Part shown: piece by piece, positions 52,458-61,321 of the stretch | Layout: every line of letters starts with the position of its first letter | Position numbering within the stretch: the stretch's first letter is position 1 | Assembly (NCBI GenBank): GCA_010202265.1 | Contig: CP047918.1 | Span: 744,001 to 808,000, forward strand | DNA: 64,000 nt | Direction: 5' to 3' | Source: Candidatus Saccharibacteria bacterium oral taxon 955 | GTDB lineage: Bacteria > Patescibacteriota > Saccharimonadia > Saccharimonadales > Saccharimonadaceae | The notes under the pieces: generated by a model | The model's database searches: none | The model's input: the letters and a program-made list of their open reading frames with translations, nothing else | What the model was told of the DNA's origin: nothing | Made by a program: the position numbers and the translations under genes

Positions 52458-53471
52458 TTAGACATTGGCACCGTGCGTTGAATTATTGTTGTGCTTCGCG
52501 TTACGAGCAGCGACAACCCTCAGATCGTCATGTAGATCAAATTCATCAACAATCTCACGTCCCAACAACGCCTCTATCACGTCTTCTAGAGTCACAATCC
52601 CTGCCGTTTCGCGATAGCCATTGACGACGATAAATAGATGGTGCCTCGTTTTGAGAAATGCAGCTAAAGCGTGGTCAAGAGTCTGGTCTTGGTTTATATA
52701 ATAGACTTTCTTTTCCATAGCTTGACCAGCTGTTTGGGTAGTTTTTTCTCGGAGCGTCAGCAGTTCTTTGATATGAAGTACACCTATCACATGATCGATA
52801 TCCCCATCAATCACCGGAAATCGGCTATGTCCGGTCCGGTGTAGTTCATCGAGCATCAGCGGGCCGATTACCTCGTCTTTGCCGATCGTCTCGAGTACAT
52901 TCCTCGGCGTCATAACGCTCTCAACGGTTTTTTCATTAAAATGTAAACCGTTTTTGATAAACTTTCGCTCATTGGTTGTGATAGCTGCCCGCGACGTATC
53001 AATAATATGCTCTAGCTCTTCTCGAGAGCAAACCTCAGTAGACCCTTTTGAGAGCGGAACCACCCGAATAAACTTCATGATCCGATCGTTCTTATCGATA
53101 AAGTGTAAAATAGCTGGTTCAAAATGTTCAAACAGCCGTTCTGCAACGTGATGGACAACATCAGCTTTTGCAACTCTACCGTAAAATAACGCCAAAACAA
53201 CACTGATCGCTATACCAACTGGTACACCAAACCCACCAACTGCCGTTACAACCGAAATTACCAACAACAGCGCTTCGACTACGCGCCGAAGGGCAATAAC
53301 GTCATCTGCCATAACCTCGCGACGCAATTCTTCCGCAGCGAATGAATTGCCCTGCTTACGGCGACGCTCCAGTTCAAAAAGCGACAAAATCGAACGTCGA
53401 GGCGTGATACTGGCAACAAGGACTAGCAAAAATGAACTAATACTCCACAAGATAATCCACACTGTCTGCAT
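52458..53471 (-). CDS. CBS-domain membrane protein (CNNM-related, reduced)
   Basis: 337 residues. Two or three TM segments, then FINSERKFIKNG-type helix region (TTNERKFIKNGLHFNEKTVESVMTPRN) and two CBS units (HVIGVLHIKELL; TAGIVTLEDVIEALLGREIVDEFD), as in CorC/HlyC proteins. A shorter membrane part than at 13132. Start at ATG 53471, six nt after TACAAT. Confidence 0.8.
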   Translation of the reverse strand: MQTVWIILWSISSFLLVLVASITPRRSILSLFELERRRKQGNSFAAEELRREVMADDVIALRRVVEALLLVISVVTAVGGFGVPVGIAISVVLALFYGRVAKADVVHHVAERLFEHFEPAILHFIDKNDRIMKFIRVVPLSKGSTEVCSREELEHIIDTSRAAITTNERKFIKNGLHFNEKTVESVMTPRNVLETIGKDEVIGPLMLDELHRTGHSRFPVIDGDIDHVIGVLHIKELLTLREKTTQTAGQAMEKKVYYINQDQTLDHALAAFLKTRHHLFIVVNGYRETAGIVTLEDVIEALLGREIVDEFDLHDDLRVVAARNAKHNNNSTHGANV

Positions 53472-53552
53472 AGCTCTATTGTAACCCATATAGCTTGATT
53501 CACTATGGAGATGGGCGGTATACTATAGCTAGTTAGAATAAGGGAGTTTGGT

Positions 53553-54293
53553 ATGACAAAAAAAACATGGCTTATTTTTGGGGCAATATGCATCGCGCTG
53601 CTGGGTGGACTAATCTACGCGTCACGAGGTAATCGTATCGACGTCTCAAACGTTGACACCAAAGTAGCTCAGAGCGCCTCTGAACAAAGCGGTAACATAG
53701 GAGACCACACCTACGGCAACACCTCAAGTAAGGTCGTTCTCATTGAGTACGGCGATTACCAGTGTCCTGGGTGCGCATCTTCATACCTAGCGATCAAACA
53801 AGTTGTCGATAAGTACAAAGACAAGATGGGCTTTATCTTTCGCAGTTACCCGCTCTACACTAGCCACCCAAATGCTTTTGCAGCTGCCGCGGCCGCTGAA
53901 GCCGCCGGCCTACAGGGTAAATTCTGGGAAATGCACAATAAGCTGTATAGCGACCAAAGCGCTTGGAATCAACTAACTGGCACTTCACGGACCGAGTACT
54001 TTGTGTCTGTTGCAAAATCAATCGGTATTGATGGAGACAAGCTCCAGTCAGAGCTCGATAACCCGAATATCAAGCGAAAGATTGATTTTGACAAGATACT
54101 AGGTGAGAAAGATAAGGTTACTGGTACTCCCGGATTCTATATCAACGGTAGAAATGTTAGCGATCAATATTTCAAGGACGGTAAAATTGTTAGCAAAAAT
54201 ACCCAAGGCGCTGCTGTAGTATGGAGTAGTGCCGAGGCCTTTGAAAAGCTGGTTATCATACCGGCACTAAAAGAGGCGGGTATCAATATTTAG
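53553..54293 (+). CDS. DsbA/BdbD-like thiol-disulfide oxidoreductase
   Basis: 246 residues. TM or signal anchor (about 5-23), then a thioredoxin fold with YGDYQCPGCASSYLAIKQVV (CPGC active site) and cis-Pro in VTGTPGFYINGR. Makes or shuffles disulfides outside the membrane; may serve the Cys-rich surface protein at 1-1319. AAGGGAG ribosome binding site. Confidence 0.88.
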   Translation: MTKKTWLIFGAICIALLGGLIYASRGNRIDVSNVDTKVAQSASEQSGNIGDHTYGNTSSKVVLIEYGDYQCPGCASSYLAIKQVVDKYKDKMGFIFRSYPLYTSHPNAFAAAAAAEAAGLQGKFWEMHNKLYSDQSAWNQLTGTSRTEYFVSVAKSIGIDGDKLQSELDNPNIKRKIDFDKILGEKDKVTGTPGFYINGRNVSDQYFKDGKIVSKNTQGAAVVWSSAEAFEKLVIIPALKEAGINI

Positions 54294-54313
54294 TCTGTAT
54301 TCAAAAAATATAC

Positions 54314-54345
54314 GAAAACACCCCGGGTGCCTGGGGTGTTTTATC
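54314..54345 (+). terminator. Terminator after the DsbA-like gene
   Basis: AAAACACCCC (54314-54323) with GGGGTGTTTT (54332-54341), T-run. Confidence 0.88.
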
Positions 54346-54633
54346 ATCTCTAAAACCGAGAGTTGTAGCGTATATGCTATTTAGTGTGCAATATACAGCT
54401 GCCATTTGGCAGGCACCACATCCACCGCGATCTTTTTACTCCGACTTGGGGCAAATTTGATTGCTATTGGCATGTGTTAATTCCTGGTTCGCTTTAGTGG
54501 AAGCGTCGGTCGACCTTTTAAAGCTCACGTAGCGTGTTTATTTCTCGTAACGCTTCTTTGAACCATGAACAAGAGTAGCAAATCGAAGCTTTTTGACGCA
54601 AGCATGGGCGATATAGCGTTCCCGCAAACTACG
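54346..54633 (-). other. Gene-free stretch with coding-like fragments
   Basis: On the minus strand there are short open pieces in changing frames: RERYIAHACVKKLRFATLV just after the MFS stop, WFKEALREINTLREL, and a 30-codon ORF 54473-54381 (MPIAIKFAPSRSKKIAVDVV...). Together they suggest a decayed gene, but none is convincing alone. Confidence 0.3.
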
Positions 54634-56316
54634 CTATTCACCTGGCGTCCGGCTGTTTGTATTTTTTCGAAGTGGACGCTCTTTGATAAAGAGCACGACA
54701 CAAAACGCCAGCGCCATCAAACCAGAGCTAACCATAAATATATTATGAAGCGAATCTGTAAACGCATTGATAATTGCGCTATGAAAATCCCTTTGTTGAG
54801 TTATAAACTTTTCTGTCGCTGCTTTACGGACGCGAGGATCTGGAATGCCCTTGAACCCGCCCTCTGCCGACTGTTTGATTGAGGACTCTTGGGAGTTTAT
54901 TTGAAGTAGAGTATCTGCGTCAATGCCATTCTTCAACATCTCCGAAGCGGCTGGTGACGACTTAAGCGTTTGGATGTAGGGAATCTTTTGTGGATCACCG
55001 ACTGAAACAAGTATTCCAGCAGTCAACAGTCCGCTCAGGAGCGCTGTGCCAACTGTCGAGCCAAGACCACGGAACAACTGTACGCTTGAGGTAGCCGCCC
55101 CGAGATCTTTTTGTTCGAATTCGTTCTGAACCGCTAGGCTCAAAACCGGCATCGCCATCCCAAGTCCAAGTCCGCAAATGGCCATAATCACTGCCTCATA
55201 CCAGTACACCGTATCAGGACGTAGTGTAACCAGCGACAAAATACTAAGCGTCGTGACTCCAAGACCTATCACTATAAATTTCTTGTATTTTCCAACTCTA
55301 GATATAAGCTGTCCGACTATAATTGACGAGATGGTCATACCGCCAATCATAGGCAGAAGCATTAAGCCTGCCTGTGACGCAGTTGCACCATAAACCTGCT
55401 GATTAAATTGCGTTAGGTAGAGGATAGACCCGAGAAATCCAGCACCGAACAAAACAGAGACAATCAGCATGAGGGTGTAGGTTTGATTGCGAAAGAAGTT
55501 TAGAGACAAAATAGGTTGTTTTGCACGACGCTCAACCACAATGAATAAACTTGTTGTAGCCATCGCGATAGCCCAAAGTGTACCCTTGATAAATCCAAGG
55601 GATATGCCTGCATCAATCAATCCCGCAAAGAATATCTCAGTATTATCGACCGCCAAAACCACCGAAGCAAGTGCTATCGACAATAGCAACGCACCCTTAA
55701 CGTCCAGGTGATGCTCTTTGTCGTGCTTGATGTTTGGCAGTTGCATCATGATAACAATCGCCGCCAAGACACCAATCGGCACATTGATCAAAAATGTCCA
55801 ACGCCAATCAGTCGTTAGGCCAAATATCGACTGCCCATCGGTCAGCCAACCTCCTAGCAATGGACCCACCACTGAACTCATACCAAAAACAGCTCCAACT
55901 ATCCCCTGCCACTTACCACGCTCTCGTGGCGAAAATAGATCACCAACAATTGTGAAGGCATTAGAAGTGATAATACCGCCACCGACGCCCTGAAGTGCTC
56001 GCCAGGCAATAAGCCACTCGATAGTTGGCGACATTCCCGACAGCAACGATCCAAGTGTAAAAATCGCCACACCAGTTATTAGGATAGGCCGACGACCGTA
56101 CATATCTGAGAGCTTCCCCGCTAGCGGAACAGTAACTGTTGTCGTTAGCATATACGCAGTGATAACAAATCCAAGGCTAGAAAAACTATTGAACTCTTTG
56201 ACAATTGCACCGAGTGACGTTGAGGTGATCGTCTGATCAAGCGCCACCAAAAACAGCGCGCTCATCACCGCAAGCATGACAATAATTTTTTGTCGTGTAG
56301 AAAAATGACGCAACAT
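54634..56316 (-). CDS. DHA2-family (EmrB/QacA) drug exporter, 14 TM
   Basis: 560 residues. MFS motif A GKLSDMYGRRPILITG, motif C-like GIVGAVFGMSSVVGPLLGGWL, LALDQTITSTSLGAI at TM1 as in DHA2 members. Proton-driven drug or metabolite export. It follows the AbrB-like regulator without a gap, so both form one transcript. Confidence 0.9.
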   Translation of the reverse strand: MLRHFSTRQKIIVMLAVMSALFLVALDQTITSTSLGAIVKEFNSFSSLGFVITAYMLTTTVTVPLAGKLSDMYGRRPILITGVAIFTLGSLLSGMSPTIEWLIAWRALQGVGGGIITSNAFTIVGDLFSPRERGKWQGIVGAVFGMSSVVGPLLGGWLTDGQSIFGLTTDWRWTFLINVPIGVLAAIVIMMQLPNIKHDKEHHLDVKGALLLSIALASVVLAVDNTEIFFAGLIDAGISLGFIKGTLWAIAMATTSLFIVVERRAKQPILSLNFFRNQTYTLMLIVSVLFGAGFLGSILYLTQFNQQVYGATASQAGLMLLPMIGGMTISSIIVGQLISRVGKYKKFIVIGLGVTTLSILSLVTLRPDTVYWYEAVIMAICGLGLGMAMPVLSLAVQNEFEQKDLGAATSSVQLFRGLGSTVGTALLSGLLTAGILVSVGDPQKIPYIQTLKSSPAASEMLKNGIDADTLLQINSQESSIKQSAEGGFKGIPDPRVRKAATEKFITQQRDFHSAIINAFTDSLHNIFMVSSGLMALAFCVVLFIKERPLRKNTNSRTPGE

Positions 56317-56550
56317 TTACGATTCTTTCACCTTAAAACTGGTGAATTCCTCACCCATTTTTACGATATGCGCTCGTGCATGACGCTCTGTGATAAAAGC
56401 AACTGACTTTTTCTCCTCCAGATACAGCACCACCAGCTTATCGCCAGGCTTAATTTTCATTGAATCGCGAACCTCCGCCGGGATGACCACCTGGCCCTTG
56501 GGGCCGACCGTCACCGTACCTGCGAGTTGAATATTTTCATGATATGACAT
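56317..56550 (-). CDS. AbrB/SpoVT-like transcription factor
   Basis: 77 residues. GTVTVGPKGQVVIPAEVRDSMKIKPGDKLVVLYL is the swapped-hairpin AbrB/MazE domain. Likely controls itself and the exporter through the palindrome in the promoter. No toxin partner gene is adjacent, so an antitoxin role is unlikely. Confidence 0.87.
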   Translation of the reverse strand: MSYHENIQLAGTVTVGPKGQVVIPAEVRDSMKIKPGDKLVVLYLEEKKSVAFITERHARAHIVKMGEEFTSFKVKES

Positions 56551-56558
56551 AGTTATAT

Positions 56559-56587
56559 ATGTTATACAAGTATAACTCTACTGTCAA
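56559..56587 (-). promoter_or_regulatory. Promoter and palindromic operator of abrB-exporter unit
   Basis: Perfect inverted repeat GTTATAC-TT-GTATAAC (56561-56576) between -35 TTGACA (56582-56587) and the -10 region (TAACAT at 17 bp). Position suits repression by the AbrB-like protein. Confidence 0.6.
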
Positions 56588-56624
56588 ACTTAATCTATTT
56601 CATACCCGAGTCGCTCAAATACTT

Positions 56625-57548
56625 TTATCGTTTTCTCAAAAAATAATAATTAACGCCGACTGCCGCAACGATACTCGTCCCAACTACAATCCAAAACGCC
56701 AGTGTGCCATGCGTATTAAACGGAAAGTCAACATTCATACCAAATAGCCCTGCAAGCATGGTTGGAATCGTGAGCGCCAATGTTGCAACTGTCAAGATAC
56801 GCATAGTCTCGTTTAGACGAGTGTCCATCACGGCACGATAGCTATCGCGAACATTTGTGATAGTTCGAAGCAGCGACTTACACCTAGCGATCACCTGCTC
56901 TATATCCACAGAAAGATTCTCAACTATCTCCTGGTCGTCTTCACCTAGCCGAATCAGCTTTGTCCGTGGATTTAGCGTTTTCTCAAGCGCAACATTGGTC
57001 GGAATAAGGGCGTCGAGATAATCATTTAGCTTCCGCTCATACTCAACAAATGTCGCTATATCGCGAGGGCTGAGAACGCTAATATCGCTTGTTGCTGCTC
57101 GCATCTGACGATTGATCGCGGCGACACGTGTTTGATATGACTGCATCAACATCTCGATCATACTGAGAAATAGCTGGGATTGTCGCGCCGTCGGTATAGT
57201 CGTCGTATCAATAAACGGTTGCCACAACCTCCCAAGTAGATCACGACTAATTGTCGCCATTTGACTTTTCCCAAGTGCAAACATGATAGGCGTCGTATAG
57301 TCATTAAAATCGTCGCCAACATCTGGCACACGCGTAATAAAGTACGTCCAACCATCGTCATGCTCGATACGTGGCACTTCGTGCGGGTCAAGGGCGTCAG
57401 TCAAAATACCAGCATCAATCCCAAGTGCATGCAAGGCATCGAGATCACTCGCGCCAGGCCGTTCAGAACGGACCCAGTCACTCTCTTTCGCGGTTGCCAC
57501 CTCCTCAATCTTGCGCGTATCCTCGCTACTTCGATAATACGTAATCAT
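56625..57548 (-). CDS. corA: CorA-family Mg2+ channel
   Basis: 307 residues. Long helical cytoplasmic funnel, then two TM helices with the signature GMNVDFPF (GMN motif) and a basic end YYFLRKR. Mg2+/Co2+ uptake. Confidence 0.92.
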   Translation of the reverse strand: MITYYRSSEDTRKIEEVATAKESDWVRSERPGASDLDALHALGIDAGILTDALDPHEVPRIEHDDGWTYFITRVPDVGDDFNDYTTPIMFALGKSQMATISRDLLGRLWQPFIDTTTIPTARQSQLFLSMIEMLMQSYQTRVAAINRQMRAATSDISVLSPRDIATFVEYERKLNDYLDALIPTNVALEKTLNPRTKLIRLGEDDQEIVENLSVDIEQVIARCKSLLRTITNVRDSYRAVMDTRLNETMRILTVATLALTIPTMLAGLFGMNVDFPFNTHGTLAFWIVVGTSIVAAVGVNYYFLRKR

Positions 57549-57598
57549 AATTACATCTTACCTCGAATTAAGTATGTTTTGCTATAGTAATAAGAAGT

Positions 57599-58645
57599 AT
57601 GAAAAAAATTCACTCAGCACATCCACTTCGTATTTTCTGGATATCAGCACTTCTGACAATATTAATTGGCGCATACACGACACATCAGATGGGTATAGCC
57701 GGGTTGTGGGTGTTTATAGTTTTGCTTATCCTAGAGGTAACATTCAGCTTCGATAACGCAGTCATCAACAGCAAAATCCTTGAAAGAATGTCGCCATTTT
57801 GGCAAAGACTATTCCTTACGGTTGGTATTATTTTTGCAGTATTTATCATTCGGTTTATTTTGCCAATCGTAATCGTCATGATATCTTCAGGCCTTGGCTT
57901 TACCGGAGTTATAGACATGGCACTCAACGATTCAAAGACATACGCTGAAGTACTCCACAAAGCCGCTCCAATGATAAATGCCTTTGGTGGCACATTTCTA
58001 GTGATGATTGGGCTTAATTATTTCCTAGATCGGCAAAAAGACCTCCATTGGCTCGGTAGGCTCGAAAGATGGTTATCAAAATTTGGACAGTATGAAAGTT
58101 TCAAAATTCTCGTCATGCTATGTGTTGCGATGATTCTATACATGACCGTCGAAGAACGCTATCACTCTACAGTTCTTGCCGCATCGATTATTGGCGCTAT
58201 TTTGCATATTAGTCTCGACCTTTTTGGTAAATATTTTGGCAGTAAGCAATCTGGCAAGAAACAACTTGTAGGAATGGCAGCTTTTGCGTCATTTGTATAT
58301 CTAGATGTACTGGACGCATCTTTTTCCCTGGATGGCGTCATCGGAGCATTTGCAATCAGCACTAATGTATTGCTAATTATGGCCGGCTTGGGTGCTGGTG
58401 CGCTTTGGGTACGCTCTCTAACCGTCTATCTTGTTCGTGCGAAGACTCTCGGAAAATACCAATACCTAGAACACGGTGCACACTGGGCTATACTCGCACT
58501 AGGAATTATTATGCTTGTAAAGTTATACCACGTAGAGCCACCTGAGTGGTTCACTGGTTCGGTTGGCCTGATATTTATTGCCACAGCGATTATAAGCAGC
58601 ATCCTGGAGAGTAGATTGTCTCTGCAGAAATCATCACAGAAATAA
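57599..58645 (+). CDS. TerC-like/DUF475 integral membrane protein
   Basis: 348 residues, about nine TM helices. LLILEVTFSFDNAVINSKIL and LDVLDASFSLDGVIGAFAIS are the two acidic TM repeats (FSxDN / FSxDG) of the family, often linked to metal (Mn2+/tellurium) export. TATAGT lies 10 nt before the ATG. Confidence 0.88.
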   Translation: MKKIHSAHPLRIFWISALLTILIGAYTTHQMGIAGLWVFIVLLILEVTFSFDNAVINSKILERMSPFWQRLFLTVGIIFAVFIIRFILPIVIVMISSGLGFTGVIDMALNDSKTYAEVLHKAAPMINAFGGTFLVMIGLNYFLDRQKDLHWLGRLERWLSKFGQYESFKILVMLCVAMILYMTVEERYHSTVLAASIIGAILHISLDLFGKYFGSKQSGKKQLVGMAAFASFVYLDVLDASFSLDGVIGAFAISTNVLLIMAGLGAGALWVRSLTVYLVRAKTLGKYQYLEHGAHWAILALGIIMLVKLYHVEPPEWFTGSVGLIFIATAIISSILESRLSLQKSSQK

Positions 58646-58659
58646 ATTTTCAGAGTCAA

Positions 58660-58694
58660 AAAATATGCGGTTTTGGTTGACCGCATATTTTTAC
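58660..58694. terminator. Bidirectional terminator
   Basis: AAATATGCGGT (58661-58671) with ACCGCATATTT (58680-58690), T-runs on both sides, between converging genes. Confidence 0.85.
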
Positions 58695-58702
58695 TTTCTT
58701 GT

Positions 58703-60280
58703 TTAGTTATCAGACGATTTTCTGACAAAGTTCATGCACGGTGTATTTTGACTTTCACCCTTCCACTCAGCACCGTTAATTAGTATCGTCTGTGCAGCTG
58801 CGACCGAAACGTCCAACTTACCAGAGTTAGCGCAAGTTGTTGGTGCTGTTAGATTTAGCCTACCAATCTTTCCTAGCGATACCCTAGACTGATTATCGGC
58901 AGTTAACTCTACATTTTTTACGTTTGCTTCTGATGTCCTGACAAAAGCTGACTCCGCCTTGGCCACCAAGTCTTCGATAACCTGACTACCCTCAAGCAAA
59001 ACCTCTGACTGATCCTTGGCTGTGATATTAAGTGCTTTTTGCCCCAATGTGCGATAAACCAAGGAGCCAGATTCTGCTGTTAGTGAATGTAGCTCTGGGC
59101 CGTAAACCGTTAGAGTTGTTTGTTCTGGACAATAGCCAAAACACATCTCTGATTTTTCAGCAGATACATTAACATTTAGATTGTTTCCATTACGAGTTAT
59201 CTGTACGCGCGGAACGCCCTTTGTCAGGCTAGTATTATATTTTAGCTCAGCCCGAGGCTCCCCTGGCGCAACGATATAATTGAGATTGGTGTTCTTGCCG
59301 TTAACAGTCAGATCAGTCACACCCTTCACCAGCGAGGCGTCTTGTTTTGTTGTGACCGTAGATTTTTCGTAGTTCCCAAATAGACGGAAACTCATTCCAT
59401 AGCCTGTGACACCTGCGATAAACGTACTGAGACCAACTGCCACTATGATCCCTAGTTTTGCCCATGAGCGCTTTGTGACTCGTCCAGCAAATATTAGCCG
59501 TAGTACCATTAGACAAAATACGACAAAGCATATTCCCGCAAAAAATATTGCGCCAATAGAGATTTTTTCATATAGGTTCAATACCCCCGAATATAGCAGT
59601 ATCTGATATCCAGCCACAATCATACCAACAGTCGCTAGTACGGCAGCTGAGATCGCCAACATTCCGCCGATAACACGCAGGACTGCAAGAACTGCTTTAT
59701 CACGATGGCTCTGGTATACTGCGGTGTTTGCAGACTCCGCTTTGATCGCTTCAAGCGTAACTGGCACACCCTTCATCTGCACTCGCTCAGCGGCAGTCCT
59801 TGCTGGAGGAGTAATTAGCCACATAGCAATGTATAGCAAAATCATTGCACCAAAACTGACAATAGTGAGGACAATAAACCCGAGACGGACCCACACAGTG
59901 TCAATGTTCACATATGCTGCCAATCCAGAACAAACACCTCCGATAATCTGATTGTTTGTATCGCGAAACAATTTGCGCTCACGCATCGGGACTGTTGGAC
60001 CCTGCTCGTCGTCAGCCACCTTATCCTCGTCAATAAATGACGTGGGATCACCAAGTTGTTGCTTCAGTGCGTCAACATCTTCTGCGGTAACAACTCGCTC
60101 ACCAGTCACGCCACGCTCTTCCAGCAACTCCACCATACGAGCTTCTATTTCTCGCATAGCCTCCGACTCGGCGTTCATATTTTTTTGAATTGAGCTAAGG
60201 TACTTATCCAATGACTTCTTAGCGTCAACCTCAACGCTAAACGGCATTTTTGCCAAGTGAATTCTAGTTATTTCTTTCAT
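58703..60280 (-). CDS. PspC-domain membrane protein with DUF2807-like adhesin-type beta domain
   Basis: 525 residues. N-terminal cytoplasmic part with a HAAS-like helical region (residues 1-60), then PspC (KLFRDTNNQIIGGVCSGLAAYVNIDTVWVRLGFIVLTI), further TM helices (to about 300), and an outer beta-helix-like domain (VNGKNTNLNYIVAPGE...LTAESGSLVYRTLGQKALNITAKDQSEVLLEG). Envelope-stress sensing is likely. Overlaps padR by ATGA. Confidence 0.85.
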   Translation of the reverse strand: MKEITRIHLAKMPFSVEVDAKKSLDKYLSSIQKNMNAESEAMREIEARMVELLEERGVTGERVVTAEDVDALKQQLGDPTSFIDEDKVADDEQGPTVPMRERKLFRDTNNQIIGGVCSGLAAYVNIDTVWVRLGFIVLTIVSFGAMILLYIAMWLITPPARTAAERVQMKGVPVTLEAIKAESANTAVYQSHRDKAVLAVLRVIGGMLAISAAVLATVGMIVAGYQILLYSGVLNLYEKISIGAIFFAGICFVVFCLMVLRLIFAGRVTKRSWAKLGIIVAVGLSTFIAGVTGYGMSFRLFGNYEKSTVTTKQDASLVKGVTDLTVNGKNTNLNYIVAPGEPRAELKYNTSLTKGVPRVQITRNGNNLNVNVSAEKSEMCFGYCPEQTTLTVYGPELHSLTAESGSLVYRTLGQKALNITAKDQSEVLLEGSQVIEDLVAKAESAFVRTSEANVKNVELTADNQSRVSLGKIGRLNLTAPTTCANSGKLDVSVAAAQTILINGAEWKGESQNTPCMNFVRKSSDN

Positions 60281-60624
60281 CGCTTAGCTCCTTTCTCGAG
60301 ATTTTTCAGCGAAGTATTTAGCTTTTCTATACGCTCTTTTAGCTCATCAACTAACCGCACCCCATCATCAGTCAGTGAGTAATATTTGCGCGGTGGACCC
60401 TGCTCGCTTTCCTGCCACTCATGCTGTAGGTAACCATATTTCTGCAATCGGCTAAGTAGCGGGTAGATCGTACCTTCAACAACCATAAGGTCTGATCCGC
60501 TCAATTGTTTAACTATATCGCTAGTGTATTGCGCACGCTTAGCACAGACCAGCAACACACAGTATACCAAGAATCCTTTACGTAGCTGAATCGCCAGACT
60601 CTCGGCATATGAACTAACATCCAT
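60277..60624 (-). CDS. PadR-family transcriptional regulator
   Basis: 115 residues. LRKGFLVYCVLLVCAKRAQYTSDIVKQL and VVEGTIYPLLSRLQKYGYLQHEWQESEQGPPRKYYSLTDDGVRL is the PadR winged helix. The next gene back (ABC ATPase) ends directly before it. Probably represses the whole operon through the inverted repeat at 62639-62663. Confidence 0.92.
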   Translation of the reverse strand: MDVSSYAESLAIQLRKGFLVYCVLLVCAKRAQYTSDIVKQLSGSDLMVVEGTIYPLLSRLQKYGYLQHEWQESEQGPPRKYYSLTDDGVRLVDELKERIEKLNTSLKNLEKGAKR

Positions 60625-61311
60625 TTAAGCCTCCTTTGGAACTGTCGATTTTTCGATCCGTCCGTCTTTAATCAGTATCTGATAATCGCATTTCTTTGCG
60701 AGATCTGCATCATGTGTCACAACGATCAGCGTCGTGCCTCGTTCTTTATTGTAGCCAAACAGTAGCTCTTCAACCTTGGCGCCAGTTTCGCTATCCAAGT
60801 TTCCCGTAGGTTCATCGGCAAACAGTATATCTGGCTCGCCAACAATCGCTCGGGCAATCGCTAGACGTTGTTTTTGTCCACCACTCAAGTCTTTTGCCTT
60901 ACTTTTGCGCTTATCATATAGCTCAACTGCCTGCAGAGCTGCCTTGATTTTTGATGCGCGCCGGCGCTGGGGCACTCTTGCGATCTCTAACGGCAAGCTA
61001 ACATTCTCGATCACCCCTTCATTACCCTGGACAAAAAAGCTCTGAAAGATAAAGCCAATCTTTTGCGTGCGGAATTCATCAACCGCCTTGGTCTTCATCT
61101 GGAGAATATCCTCTCCATCAATCAGCACCTGTCCTTTTTGGGGCTTATCTAGTCCGGATATTGCATGCATTAATGTAGACTTACCGCTACCAGACTTTCC
61201 TAGAATCGCTACGCTTGCTCCCGTCGGAATCGTCAGAGACACGTCTTTTAGTGCCGTAAATATATTATGTTTTTTACCGTATACTTTAGTGATATTTTTA
61301 ATCTCAATCAT
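60625..61311 (-). CDS. ABC transporter ATPase (MacB/LolD type)
   Basis: 228 residues. Walker A ILGKSGSGKSTLM, Q-loop KIGFIFQSF, signature DLSGGQKQRLAIARA, Walker B DILFADEPTGNLD, H-loop VVTHDADLAKK. Works with the permease 10 nt upstream. Confidence 0.95.
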   Translation of the reverse strand: MIEIKNITKVYGKKHNIFTALKDVSLTIPTGASVAILGKSGSGKSTLMHAISGLDKPQKGQVLIDGEDILQMKTKAVDEFRTQKIGFIFQSFFVQGNEGVIENVSLPLEIARVPQRRRASKIKAALQAVELYDKRKSKAKDLSGGQKQRLAIARAIVGEPDILFADEPTGNLDSETGAKVEELLFGYNKERGTTLIVVTHDADLAKKCDYQILIKDGRIEKSTVPKEA

Positions 61312-61321
61312 TATTTTTCTC

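Noticed and set aside
56317..56550. MazE-type antitoxin of a toxin-antitoxin pair
   Set aside because: The neighbour is a 14-TM exporter and no small toxin ORF is adjacent; a regulator role fits better.
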